Positions 35,337 through 43,560 are shown, numbered from the stretch's first letter. The stretch: DNA of 64,000 nt from an uncultured Agrobacterium sp. (GCA_913777615.1 CAJYTK010000011.1:186001-250000); one strand, 5' to 3'. Made by a program: numbers and translations. Notes: generated from the letters alone by a model not told the origin.

Positions 35337-36247
35337 AGTCCAGACCGTCATTGGCGGTGTCGCGCCCCATTTCGCTTCCTTACTTGGTCAATGTGGTTCA
35401 GTCAGATGAGCCGGAAACGGCCAGCCACCCTGAACCTGGCTGGCTTCGGTTCCGCTTTTTTCGGTCTGCTCGCAGGCCGGATACCGGTGACAGTTCGCTG
35501 TCTTGCGTGACCTGTATCCTGCCTCCCCATCCGACCTTCCCCCAGGATGCCGAAATCTGTTTCGACGTCAGATGTGAGGCTCTGATGTCTGCTGCTTCCG
35601 ATTTGCTCCAGCGGAGGGTCTTCAGCGCGCCGCAGTTTTCGGATCAGCCTGACGATTTGCATCTCGTCTTGGAGTCTGTCGCCAACATCCTTCATCTTGC
35701 CGCGCGTCGAGCCTCAAGTCGAGTGGACGGACACCAGATTGAGGTATCGCTCTTCTTCGAGAGCGTCCTTCGGCTCATCGTCCTTTATTGGCCAAACAGC
35801 GAAACAGCTGAGATCGAGCTGGGGCCTGCTCGACGGCCGCCACAGGCACTGAGGCAAGCGCTTGCTTATATTGTTTCCAAGCGAGGCGTCGTCGAGAGCG
35901 CAAAGTCGGTGGCCAACAACTCCGGCACGGGGTTGCGAACGCTCGAGAAGCTGTTCAGTCACTGGGTTGGCGTTGGTGTCGCGCGCTACGCCAAGATCAT
36001 GCGATTGAGTTTGCTAGACGAGCAGCAGGCGATCACGCATTCGGATTTCGCCTCCCTTGCGCCGGTGTACCGCTTCTCCAACGTTTCGAGGCTCCGTCAG
36101 GAGCTATCAAAACGCGACTGGGCAACGAAGACGGGTATCCTGCCGCAAAATCTCTATCGAGCGCTTTCGAACCGGAAGACACCACAAGATCCCGTGGTTC
36201 AGGCTCGTGCCTCATCAGCTCTGACAAAAGGAAACTCGAATGCATGA
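35333..36247 (+). CDS. AraC-like regulator A2
   Basis: A 304-residue protein with a C-terminal AraC-type DNA-binding region: LAYIVSKRGVVESAKSVANN, then GTGLRTLEKLFSHWVGVGVA and a second helix RFSNVSRLRQELSKR. The N-terminal half is not recognisable as a cupin and contains a helical dimer-like segment near 130-160 (FFESVLRLIVLYWPN). It overlaps its upstream partner A1 by four bases and the downstream diguanylate cyclase by eight. Regulator B2 (40184-41197) is its apparent paralogue (LDYIYSRRGLVKSVVEVASV, SNVSRLRWEIGEY). Possibly A1 and A2 act as a heterodimer; that is inference. Confidence 0.75.
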   Translation: MKSRPSLAVSRPISLPYLVNVVQSDEPETASHPEPGWLRFRFFRSARRPDTGDSSLSCVTCILPPHPTFPQDAEICFDVRCEALMSAASDLLQRRVFSAPQFSDQPDDLHLVLESVANILHLAARRASSRVDGHQIEVSLFFESVLRLIVLYWPNSETAEIELGPARRPPQALRQALAYIVSKRGVVESAKSVANNSGTGLRTLEKLFSHWVGVGVARYAKIMRLSLLDEQQAITHSDFASLAPVYRFSNVSRLRQELSKRDWATKTGILPQNLYRALSNRKTPQDPVVQARASSALTKGNSNA

Positions 36248-37556
36248 TCTGCCGATCTATGATGGGGAGCCGAAGGTGGAGCCAGTCGTGCTCTTGGTTG
36301 AGGACTCAGCAGCCCTCTCGCGTTTGCTCCGCCTTTCGATATCTCAGAAGCTTGATTGCTCTGTCATCGAGTGCAAGTCCTATGCTGAAGCTGTGGCGAC
36401 GATTTCTGCGGCACAGGTTACGGTCGCAGTGACGGGGCTTAACCTGCCGGACGCACCCAGTGGACAGATTCTTCATCTGCTCTCGGAAAACAAGATCCCG
36501 ACAATTCTGTTCTCCGCCTCGGTCGTCGAGGATCTAGTGCTGAACTATGCCTCTCGTCGACTTATCGACTATATCGTCAAAGAGAGCCCGGGAGCTGTAG
36601 ACCGCGTTGCGGCCACTGTCTGCCGGGTCGTCGCCAACGGCTCCACCTCGGCGCTCGTTGTAGACGACATGACCGCCGCGCGGTCGGAACTGGTTTCCTT
36701 TCTGCGTCGGCAAAACTTTCGGGTATTTGCGGCACGCACCGGGCGCGACGCGCTTCGGATTTTAGCTGAGAACCCCGGTGTGGAGATCGTCGTGACCGAC
36801 TATTTCATGCCTGACATGGATGGTTTCGAACTCACCAAGCAGATCCGGCGCCGCTTCACATCAGACCGTATGCGGATCATCGGCGTCTCTGCGTCGGGTG
36901 ATCGGCACCTGTCAGCTTCCTTTCTCAAGGCCGGCGCGTCCGACTTCATATACCGCCCATTTCTCCCCGAAGAGCTGCAGTGCAGGATCGACAACAATGT
37001 CGAGACACTGCTTCAGCTAAAGCGTTTAAGATATCTGGCCGAGCGCGATCCGCTCACCTCTCTCTATAATCGTCGCGCCTTCTTTGAGCAGGCCGATGCT
37101 CATCTGCGAAGCCTGTCTCGTCCACAAGAAGGTGGCTCGACTGGGACGGTCGCAATCATCGACATCGACCACTTCAAATCAATCAATGATAACTATGGTC
37201 ACGAAATCGGCGACATCGTTTTGAAGACCCTGGCTGCGACCTTCCAGGAAATCTCCCAATCTGCGGAGGTGGTCACGTCGCGGTTGGGAGGCGAAGAATT
37301 TGCGTTACTCATGCGCACTCATAGTCTGACGCAGGGCATAGCGATCCTGGAAAAAATGCTGGCGGAAATTCGCGAAATTCGATTTACGTCCACGAAGGGC
37401 GAGTTCACCGTGACAGCTTCCGCCGGGATCGTGGAAATTGAGGTCGGCGAAAGCCTCGACAACCAATTGAATGCGGCCGACCAGATGCTCTATCTCGCGA
37501 AGAAACAGGGACGCAACCAAATCTGCAGCAATCTTCTGTTTAGCCCGCCGGCCTAG
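36240..37556 (+). CDS. Response regulator diguanylate cyclase, REC-REC-GGDEF (PleD-like)
   Basis: A 438-residue cytosolic enzyme making c-di-GMP from two GTP. REC1 (about 15-125) keeps the acidic pair in LLVEDS but has Gly66 where the phospho-Asp belongs (VAVTGLNLPD), so it is a pseudo-receiver. REC2 (about 137-255) is intact with D187 in VVTDYFMPDMDG. The GGDEF domain has DPLTSLYNRRAF, IDIDHFKSIND and active-site GGEEF (350-354). The inhibitory RxxD site that should lie five residues upstream reads SAEV, so product inhibition is probably lost. It is PleD-like in layout and is coupled to two AraC genes. No histidine kinase is adjacent. Confidence 0.92.
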   Translation: MHDLPIYDGEPKVEPVVLLVEDSAALSRLLRLSISQKLDCSVIECKSYAEAVATISAAQVTVAVTGLNLPDAPSGQILHLLSENKIPTILFSASVVEDLVLNYASRRLIDYIVKESPGAVDRVAATVCRVVANGSTSALVVDDMTAARSELVSFLRRQNFRVFAARTGRDALRILAENPGVEIVVTDYFMPDMDGFELTKQIRRRFTSDRMRIIGVSASGDRHLSASFLKAGASDFIYRPFLPEELQCRIDNNVETLLQLKRLRYLAERDPLTSLYNRRAFFEQADAHLRSLSRPQEGGSTGTVAIIDIDHFKSINDNYGHEIGDIVLKTLAATFQEISQSAEVVTSRLGGEEFALLMRTHSLTQGIAILEKMLAEIREIRFTSTKGEFTVTASAGIVEIEVGESLDNQLNAADQMLYLAKKQGRNQICSNLLFSPPA

Positions 37557-37672
37557 CCTAGCAAGATACACAAGGCCGGTGGAGAACGACGTCGAACCCC
37601 ATCTATGGTCTGGCGCCGGGCAACAGCGCGACCCATCTGGGTATGGACCTCGGACAGATCGTGCCTCAGGCC

Positions 37673-38638
37673 TCAGACACTTGGCGGTTGCACTTGTGAG
37701 AGTTGAGCATTACTTACGCCGCGAATGGCAAGGGTTCTGACCTTATCTAGGTTGCTTCTGGACACCGGCACTTCGACACCGGAGGTCAGCGATACTCGGA
37801 GCCCGCGCCCGTCGTTTACAACACTTTGAATTGCCGAATAGGATACCCAATGGCTTCTGTGAGTTTGTAAACCCAGCTGAGCGGGCATCTGCGACAGTAC
37901 GCCCTTCATGGTGAAGGCCTCAAAGTAGGTTGATTGGGCCGTATAGATCCTGACATAGTTTCCTTCAGCGCGTATATGCAGGATCAAGGACGCTGGAATA
38001 CGTGTGCCGCCAATCACCACTGTGTGATGTTGGTCGATGACACGTTCTGCCAAAACAGGAGACGCTGGGGTCATCGTTGCCTGAGCGGCACCATCTGGTT
38101 CTTTTTTAACATTGATTTGCGTTGACGAAGGTATGTCGTCCTGCGCACGCAGTTGTAAAAGGATACGTGGAATGACAACGCTCCACAGGTAGATACTGAC
38201 GTGCACAATAATGACGATGTAAAAGGCATAAAGAAAAGCACTTGGGGCGCTAAACAAATCAGGACGCTGGCGATTTACGGCCACCAGCCAGTATGTGGTG
38301 AAGAGGCTCATAAATGCGCCGGTCAAGTCAAAGATGATTGAGTGAACCTTGTGAACGAGTCCCCGTGTGACAGCCCATGCCAGGGCAATCAATGTCGCCC
38401 ACGCCCCGAACAGACCAACCACGCTGGACAAAAAGTAAATTGCCGTACGCAGCCACATGGGCATTCCCAGTGTCCACGGCTGCTGGTTCATCGCAACCGT
38501 CATCAGAGACAGCCCAGAATATGTCAGCAGGATCCATGGATGTAGGAAGACGCCCGTCACTTCCTGGCGAGAAATGCTGATTGATTTCCCCGTGATCAGC
38601 GTGACATCAAACCTGTCGATCGGGTTGTTCTTGTTCAT
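37673..38638 (-). CDS. Membrane-anchored LytTR family DNA-binding regulator
   Basis: A 321-residue protein. The N-terminal half has four hydrophobic segments (about 30-50, 62-88, 100-118, 133-160). A Pro/Ala-rich linker then leads to a LytTR domain near 220-305 (HIRAEGNYVRIYTAQ; THRSHWVSY; VEVPVSRSNLDKVR). Such membrane LytTR proteins are transcription factors that sense a membrane or redox signal without a kinase. It converges on the diguanylate cyclase gene. Its target is unknown; the neighbouring regulatory genes or its own promoter are candidates. Confidence 0.87.
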   Translation of the reverse strand: MNKNNPIDRFDVTLITGKSISISRQEVTGVFLHPWILLTYSGLSLMTVAMNQQPWTLGMPMWLRTAIYFLSSVVGLFGAWATLIALAWAVTRGLVHKVHSIIFDLTGAFMSLFTTYWLVAVNRQRPDLFSAPSAFLYAFYIVIIVHVSIYLWSVVIPRILLQLRAQDDIPSSTQINVKKEPDGAAQATMTPASPVLAERVIDQHHTVVIGGTRIPASLILHIRAEGNYVRIYTAQSTYFEAFTMKGVLSQMPAQLGLQTHRSHWVSYSAIQSVVNDGRGLRVSLTSGVEVPVSRSNLDKVRTLAIRGVSNAQLSQVQPPSV

Positions 38639-39348
38639 CGCCTGGTCGCTTCAGCGTGGTTTGGTTTTCGGTTTCTCGCGCCATGATGATTGACGGGCAT
38701 CGACGAAACACCACTGAATTGCATCGGTGCTTCGCGTCTGCACTAAACCTATCTTGTATTGGGCGCTTGCAAGATTTGACATTCGGTCGTGCACGTATTC
38801 CGATCGCAAGACTTCCGTCAATACATCTAGATAGACCAATACCCGAAGTTTCCAGCCTTCGCGCTAGGCAATGCTAGTGCCCTGGGTGCTTGCACCTGTA
38901 GAGCCGCACCCGCAGGGTGATGCCCCTGTGACTGAAACGGCAACAGGCTACCTTTCGTCGTCCGCTACCGAAGTGTGTCTCCAAAGAGGCGAATTCGGAT
39001 ACACAGCTTGAATGTCTGACCGTATCGCCGGCCCAACCGTCCGCCCTGGATAGGTTGCGATGCGCGCATCCAATCGGTCGCGAATTGCATGAGACACCAA
39101 GTCATCGAGGTTGGTAAGCAACTCGTCCATGACGAAATGTCCGGCTTCTTCAGTTCGCCAATTTACAGCGCAATTTGAAAGATTTGGCTGGCATAGGCGC
39201 AGCCTATCGAGATCAATGGTGTCGTTAGAGATCTGCGACCGAGACGCCTGAGCCGGGATGCGCGCAACAACTGATCACTTTGAAGACCTCTCGCGGTGAT
39301 CCGATCGGCCATCGGTAAGCAGATAACGGCCATCAGAGACGTCGAGCT
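38639..39348. other. Intergenic stretch, possibly with a small unproven gene
   Basis: About 710 bp with no recognised gene. The only reading frame that looks at all protein-like is on the minus strand at 38948-39130, 60 codons starting MDELLTNLDDLVSHAIRDRL. It has no clear ribosome site and no family I recognise. The rest may hold the LytTR gene promoter (left) and the B1 regulator promoter (right). Confidence 0.35.
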
Positions 39349-40293
39349 ATGACCAACACAAGTCTGGACCATTTACAGTATTGCTCTATGGCCGAGGCGA
39401 CATCGAGAGAGATCGCCGACATGTGTGGACAGAGCCAATTCTGGTTCAGCCAGCACCAGGGCCAGGATCAGGCGCTGCTGAGCGAAGTAAGGCATCTGCG
39501 ATGGCAGGACTGTGAGCTGTTGAGCGCCACGCATCTTAATGAAACGCGGGTATCGATCCGTCAGTCGGACGATGTCATCGCCTTTCTCCTGCCATCAGAT
39601 GGGCAAGTTGAGGTCTCACTGAAGTCAAGGCGGACGCTGCGCACCAACGGCGCGGTTGCCTTTCCTCGGTCGCATTGCCGCGGGATGAAGCTTGCGGCTG
39701 GAAAGAGGCAGATACACCTCGGTATTCCAAGTCGCCGATTCTACCGGCACATCAAGTCAATTCACGGTCAGGCTTTCAAAACGCCAATAGATTTTGAGGA
39801 AACCCCAAAACTTGATGAGCAAATGCTGGACTGCATCGTTGGTTTGATCGAGGTAGTCTTCCAGGACGTTGAAGCCGGTCTCCTTGGGTCAGCGCTTCTT
39901 GCCAACAGGATTGAGGCGCTGGAAATATGCCTTTTGGCGGTCTGGCCAAACAGTCTGTGGCACAATCACACCGATGGGCCACCGAGTGTTGCGCCTCGCC
40001 ATGTTCGTTCGGCGATCGGGACGATCCATGCTGACCCTTTCGCCCAATTCAGTATGTCTGCCCTTGCCAATAGCGGAAATGTCAGCGTCCGCACGCTTCA
40101 GAACGGGTTTCGGCAATTCACGTCACTATCGATCTCTGAGTTCGTGACCCGCTCCCGACTGAGAGCAGTCGAGGAAAGAGCGGGTGATCAGATGTTCATC
40201 GAAGCCATACGAAACAGGGTCGGTGCAGGTGCCTTCAGGAGGCTCAATCTGGAATACAGGATTAGATACGGACGAAACATCAGCGATCGATAA
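39349..40293 (+). CDS. AraC family regulator B1
   Basis: A 314-residue regulator of the same layout as A1 (34329-35336): an N-terminal AraC-binding-like domain (DDVIAFLLPSDGQVEVSLKS), a helical segment LEICLLAVWPN that mirrors VLYLWPHN in A1, a first HTH (SMSALANSGNVSVRTLQNGF) and a shortened second HTH ending FRRLNLEYRIRYGRNISD. The ATG at 39349 gives a full-length protein. It is followed by B2, which overlaps its 3' end. The pair appears to be a diverged duplicate of A1-A2. Confidence 0.78.
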   Translation: MTNTSLDHLQYCSMAEATSREIADMCGQSQFWFSQHQGQDQALLSEVRHLRWQDCELLSATHLNETRVSIRQSDDVIAFLLPSDGQVEVSLKSRRTLRTNGAVAFPRSHCRGMKLAAGKRQIHLGIPSRRFYRHIKSIHGQAFKTPIDFEETPKLDEQMLDCIVGLIEVVFQDVEAGLLGSALLANRIEALEICLLAVWPNSLWHNHTDGPPSVAPRHVRSAIGTIHADPFAQFSMSALANSGNVSVRTLQNGFRQFTSLSISEFVTRSRLRAVEERAGDQMFIEAIRNRVGAGAFRRLNLEYRIRYGRNISDR

Positions 40294-41197
40294 AGCCTGG
40301 CTGGATCATGGTTTCGGGAGCGGTTCGTTGAACTTTACAACAAGGATACATCAGAATTCGAAGCCTTCGAATGTGGCTTTCAGCGCTCACCATTCTCACG
40401 AAGGCACGGAATTTGTCTTCATTTTACGCGAAGGTCTGGACTGGGAATGCGCGTCAACATCATCGCGGATCGTCTTTGCGCGCGACGGGATCGAATTTAG
40501 GTCAATTGGCCCACAAATCCATCTCACAATCTCTCACGATAGAATGAGAGGGATCTTCGTGGAAATCCTCAATAGAAAGGTCTTTTCGCCGGTTGTCTTC
40601 GAACCGCATGTTGCCTGTCTCTCAGCCTCAGTCGTGCGTGTCGCAGCGATCCTTCGGAGGCTGCTTGTAAAGTTTGAGGGTACTAAGGTCGGCGACCTTC
40701 TTCCAGACGCCATGCTCCACAATCTCGCCCGGCTAGTAGCGCATGTTTGGCCCAGCACCAACAGTCAAGAGTTGAGCCTCTCGCCCGACCAGCAGCCACC
40801 GATCGCACTACGTCTAGCGCTCGACTACATCTATTCGAGGCGTGGGCTAGTGAAAAGCGTTGTTGAAGTTGCGTCGGTGACCAATGTAAGTTTGCGAACT
40901 CTTGAAGCCGTATTCAAGGACAAAATGTCGATTGGAATCAGGAGTTACTGTAAATACGTCACGCTGAGACACATCACTGAGGAGCTTGAAAGCGGATATC
41001 GCACGATAAATCAGATTGCTCTCGAATTTGGCATATCAAACGTTTCAAGACTGAGATGGGAAATTGGCGAATATTCACGCAACGCCGTACATGATCTGTA
41101 CCCTTGGGAATTTTACCGTATCACTCGGGCGCACACGTCAGGCATCCCTTGCACGGTCCAGCCCGCTCGAGGCCGCAGTTTGATGGAAGCCAGGTGA
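40184..41197 (+). CDS. AraC-like regulator B2
   Basis: Up to 337 residues from a GTG at 40184, overlapping B1 by 110 bp. No in-frame ATG occurs until well inside the folded region, so the true start is unclear and reinitiation at the B1 stop (40291-40293) from a non-ATG codon is possible. The C-terminal AraC-type region is distinct: LDYIYSRRGLVKSVVEVASV, NVSLRTLEAVFKDKM, then INQIALEFGISNVSRLRWEI. The same helix pattern and SNVSRLR core occur in A2, supporting a paired duplication. The N-terminal half shows beta strands but no family I can name. Confidence 0.72.
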   Translation: MIRCSSKPYETGSVQVPSGGSIWNTGLDTDETSAIDKAWLDHGFGSGSLNFTTRIHQNSKPSNVAFSAHHSHEGTEFVFILREGLDWECASTSSRIVFARDGIEFRSIGPQIHLTISHDRMRGIFVEILNRKVFSPVVFEPHVACLSASVVRVAAILRRLLVKFEGTKVGDLLPDAMLHNLARLVAHVWPSTNSQELSLSPDQQPPIALRLALDYIYSRRGLVKSVVEVASVTNVSLRTLEAVFKDKMSIGIRSYCKYVTLRHITEELESGYRTINQIALEFGISNVSRLRWEIGEYSRNAVHDLYPWEFYRITRAHTSGIPCTVQPARGRSLMEAR

Positions 41198-41568
41198 CTT
41201 CGTCCAGCAAAGCGCAATTGTGATCATAACTCGTCAGACGCGACACCCCGTTACAGCGATAGCGAGACCAGTCTATCTGATGCGTGACTACCAGACGCTG
41301 TGGCGGCTGCGTTCCCCCAATGGGTGCCTGAAAACGGATAGTATCTGGTGGTCCCGAGCCGATTTTGCGAGACCCGTTTGAGCAGGAAGTAGAGAGCGTG
41401 GTCTCTGGCTGCGCTTCGCTTTGACTTTTGCTCACGGTGATCGACGCGAGTTGAATTCTGGCAGCTAGTCCTATTCAGCAATTGTAACCTGACAGTTCGC
41501 ATGCGGCCCCATTCCAGCCGCCAACCTCAGAGTAGTTCATGTCTCCTATTGGCGCGGAGGGGCCGTCC
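41198..41568. other. Gene-free stretch before the right end of island 2
   Basis: About 370 bp in which I see no gene, RNA or repeat. Frames on both strands are short and unlike known families. It is probably decayed element DNA. Confidence 0.5.
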
Positions 41569-41656
41569 GGGCACAAAGGTGGCATCCACGGTCGCTCGGA
41601 ATGGGAAAACAAAGGCGATTTTTATGCTCTTCTTCTAAGCTTTTGAAATCATGTAA
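41569..41656 (+). repeat. Right-end sequence of island 2
   Basis: This segment matches 30719-30807 at the equivalent position beside att copy C: gggcacaaagg, ATCCACGGTCGCTCGG, GGGAAAACAAAGG and TTTTGAAATCATGTA in the same order. A conserved terminal segment next to each scar supports one element family inserting repeatedly at tRNA-Gln. Confidence 0.65.
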
Positions 41657-41757
41657 GAACCCACGCTCCCCAGCCAATTCTCACTAAATCTCCTTAATTC
41701 CTTGGTTTTGCATTCGGGCCGGATACCCTTTTTGGTGTGATGGGCGCCGCGATGCCC
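41657..41757 (+). repeat. att-like repeat copy C (diverged)
   Basis: This third copy of the tRNA-Gln 3'-end repeat begins gaacccacgctccccagcca, with three mismatches to copy A over the 20 tRNA-derived bases. It then follows copies A and B with more substitutions (CCTTAATTCCTTGGTTTTG; GCCGGATAC). It marks the distal border of the accessory region and the left end of an older, decayed insertion. Confidence 0.7.
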
Positions 41758-41799
41758 AGGCACTAGCGTGCCGCAGCCGCCCCTTTAAGCGAAGGCGGG

Positions 41800-41975
41800 G
41801 ATTTTGCCATGGGCGTGCATCACGAGGTAGGAAATCTGAGCCTCGCGCGGAAACATCCCTACTAGCGTCGCTGGATTCCGAGCGCTTTAATGCATTTCCG
41901 TTCCGGTAGCCGGCTTTCACTCGGTCTTCATTATTTCCGTGAACGAAAGGCTTTGGCTCGGCAGGTTCGAAGAGG
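41800..41975 (+). pseudogene. Decayed integrase N-terminal relic after att copy C
   Basis: Nucleotide-level relative of the integrase fragment at 21382-21819: CATGGGCGTGCATCACGAGG parallels CATGGCCGTCCGCCACGAAG, and GGTAGCCGGCTTTCACTCGG parallels GGTAGCCGCCTTTCACTCAG. Alignment by eye needs a one-base deletion near 41860 and turns the Trp codon of the FYWRR block into TAG, so it is dead. DNA from about 41976 to 42274 has no gene I recognise and is likely more of the same relic plus backbone leader. Confidence 0.7.
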
Positions 41976-42274
41976 CACGCCATGGCGAAATCCAGGCGCT
42001 GGACCGGATGCGCGACTAGGGGGTAATCAAGGCGTGGAACTCGGAGTCACTAAGGCGGAGCCGGACAAGCTGCTGCTGGCGCTGGAACCGTGACGGTTTC
42101 TTGCTCGAGTGGCTTTCGTTATGGCTGAACCGCAGGTATGGTTCCTCAGCCTCCGGTGGAATTCGGGCATAGCTTGGTCCTAGACCATTGCTTCAACGAG
42201 ACACCATTACGCTGTTGCAGACGGGCGACAAAGGTATAAGCTCGATCGGCAAGTTAAAGTCGACGAGAAGCGTC

Positions 42275-42703
42275 TTAGTTCACATCGTCAGGCAGCAGGG
42301 GGAGAGGCGCGACCTCTATCCCCTCCTCCAAAAGCGCCTTGGCATCTTCGAGTGATGCCTGACCGATAATGCCGCGCTCTTGCGCTTCTCCGTAATGGAT
42401 CTTGCGGGCTTCTTCGGGGAATTTGTCGCCAACATCTTCGGCATTGGCCCGAACAGCGGCGACGGCTTCCCTAATCTTTGCCAGGACTTCCCGTTGCGCG
42501 GTGTCCATGGCAAGCGTCCGCATAGCATCCCTCTTGCGCGCGGTTGCGACGGAAGGGGCCATTAGCGTCTTGGTCACAGTGCGCGAGTTGCATACTGGGC
42601 ACTCGATCAGCCCGCGTTCGACCTGGCTGTCGAAATCAGCGCTGCCGGAGAACCATCCCTCAAAGGCATGCGCATGGTCACAGGTCAGCGAGTAGCGTAT
42701 CAA
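42275..42703 (-). CDS. DUF1178 family protein
   Basis: A 142-residue conserved protein. MIRYSLTCDHAHAFEGWFSG and a C-terminal KIHYGEAQERGIIGQASLED are the DUF1178 signatures; CPVC near residue 36 with an upstream Cys could bind a metal. Biochemical function is unknown. Its start overlaps the amidase stop (ATGA), completing a comF-grxC-amidase-DUF1178 order that is familiar from other Rhizobiales, here with accessory DNA just downstream. Confidence 0.9.
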   Translation of the reverse strand: MIRYSLTCDHAHAFEGWFSGSADFDSQVERGLIECPVCNSRTVTKTLMAPSVATARKRDAMRTLAMDTAQREVLAKIREAVAAVRANAEDVGDKFPEEARKIHYGEAQERGIIGQASLEDAKALLEEGIEVAPLPLLPDDVN

Positions 42704-43560
42704 GCAAAATTACTCCGGGAGCGCGCGCCTGAAGCCACCGTGTCGAGCTGGAAATCGCGGGCATTCTTCAGATTTGGGATCTTGCCTCGGACGGCTGCGA
42801 CCTCCTCAGGATCGATATCGGCCAGAATGACCTCCTCGCCAGAGCCGCCTGCGGCTGCCAGAACCTTGCCCCACGGATCGATGATCATCGAGTGACCAAA
42901 CGTTTCACGCCCGTCTTCATGCGTTCCCCCTTGAGCAGCGGCAATCACAAATGCCCCGTTCTCGATAGCGCGGGCGCGCAAGAGAATTTCCCAGTGCGCT
43001 TCACCGGTTTGTTTGGTGAAGGCTGCGGGAACGGTCAGGACCTGAGCGCCGGCCACTGCCTCCGCACGGAAGAGCGTTGGAAAACGCACGTCGTAGCAGA
43101 TCGCGAAGCCGAACGTCGCCAAAGGCAGTTCAGCAATCCTCGCCGCTTCACCGGGATGATAGGTCGCGCTTTCGCGCCAGCTTTCGCCATTATCGAGATC
43201 GACATCGAACATATGGATCTTGTCATAGGTGCAGATGCGACCGCCATCGGGCGCGAAGAGAAATCCGCGATTGGCGATCTTGCCATCGGGACGGGCAATC
43301 GCGGTGGAGCCAACATGGACGTAGATACCGAGTTCGCGAGAAAGGCGGGCGGCCGTGGCAACGATGATGTCGCACGCCTCATCTTTGAGGACGGCCTGCA
43401 GCGCGGTCCGATCGCGCTGTAGCGCACCGGTCATCTCCGGCGTCTGCACATAGACGGCGCCTTGGGCCACCGCCTCCCGCACTAGCCTCTCCATAGCTTC
43501 AGCGTTCTTTTTCGGGTCTGTTCCCGAGCACATCTGAATTGCAGCGGCCTTGAAGCTCAT
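42700..43560 (-). CDS. Carbon-nitrogen hydrolase (Nit2/omega-amidase-like)
   Basis: A 286-residue nitrilase-superfamily amidase. The catalytic triad is E42 (TPEMTG), K114 (YDKIHMFD) and C155 (FAICYDVRFP). The YDKIHMFD and CYDVRFP forms fit the Nit1/Nit2 branch, which hydrolyses deaminated glutathione or omega-amides of 2-oxo acids. The adjacency to glutaredoxin supports a glutathione-repair role by inference. The start at 43560 follows GGAAGAG. Confidence 0.92.
   Translation of the reverse strand: MSFKAAAIQMCSGTDPKKNAEAMERLVREAVAQGAVYVQTPEMTGALQRDRTALQAVLKDEACDIIVATAARLSRELGIYVHVGSTAIARPDGKIANRGFLFAPDGGRICTYDKIHMFDVDLDNGESWRESATYHPGEAARIAELPLATFGFAICYDVRFPTLFRAEAVAGAQVLTVPAAFTKQTGEAHWEILLRARAIENGAFVIAAAQGGTHEDGRETFGHSMIIDPWGKVLAAAGGSGEEVILADIDPEEVAAVRGKIPNLKNARDFQLDTVASGARSRSNFA

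Noticed and set aside
38948-39130. A 60-codon minus-strand frame as a real gene
   Set aside because: It has no ribosome site or family match; it is mentioned under the intergenic stretch but not called as a CDS.
39163-39372. A 69-codon minus-strand frame overlapping the start of AraC regulator B1
   Set aside because: It overlaps the regulator's start and promoter, has no domain and a low-complexity Leu/Arg-rich composition.
21240-41757. The possibility that the three repeats are ordinary REP-type intergenic elements
   Set aside because: They include the exact 3' end of tRNA-Gln with CCA, are followed at A and C by integrase sequence, and have shared right-end DNA at B and C; dispersed REP elements would not show this.
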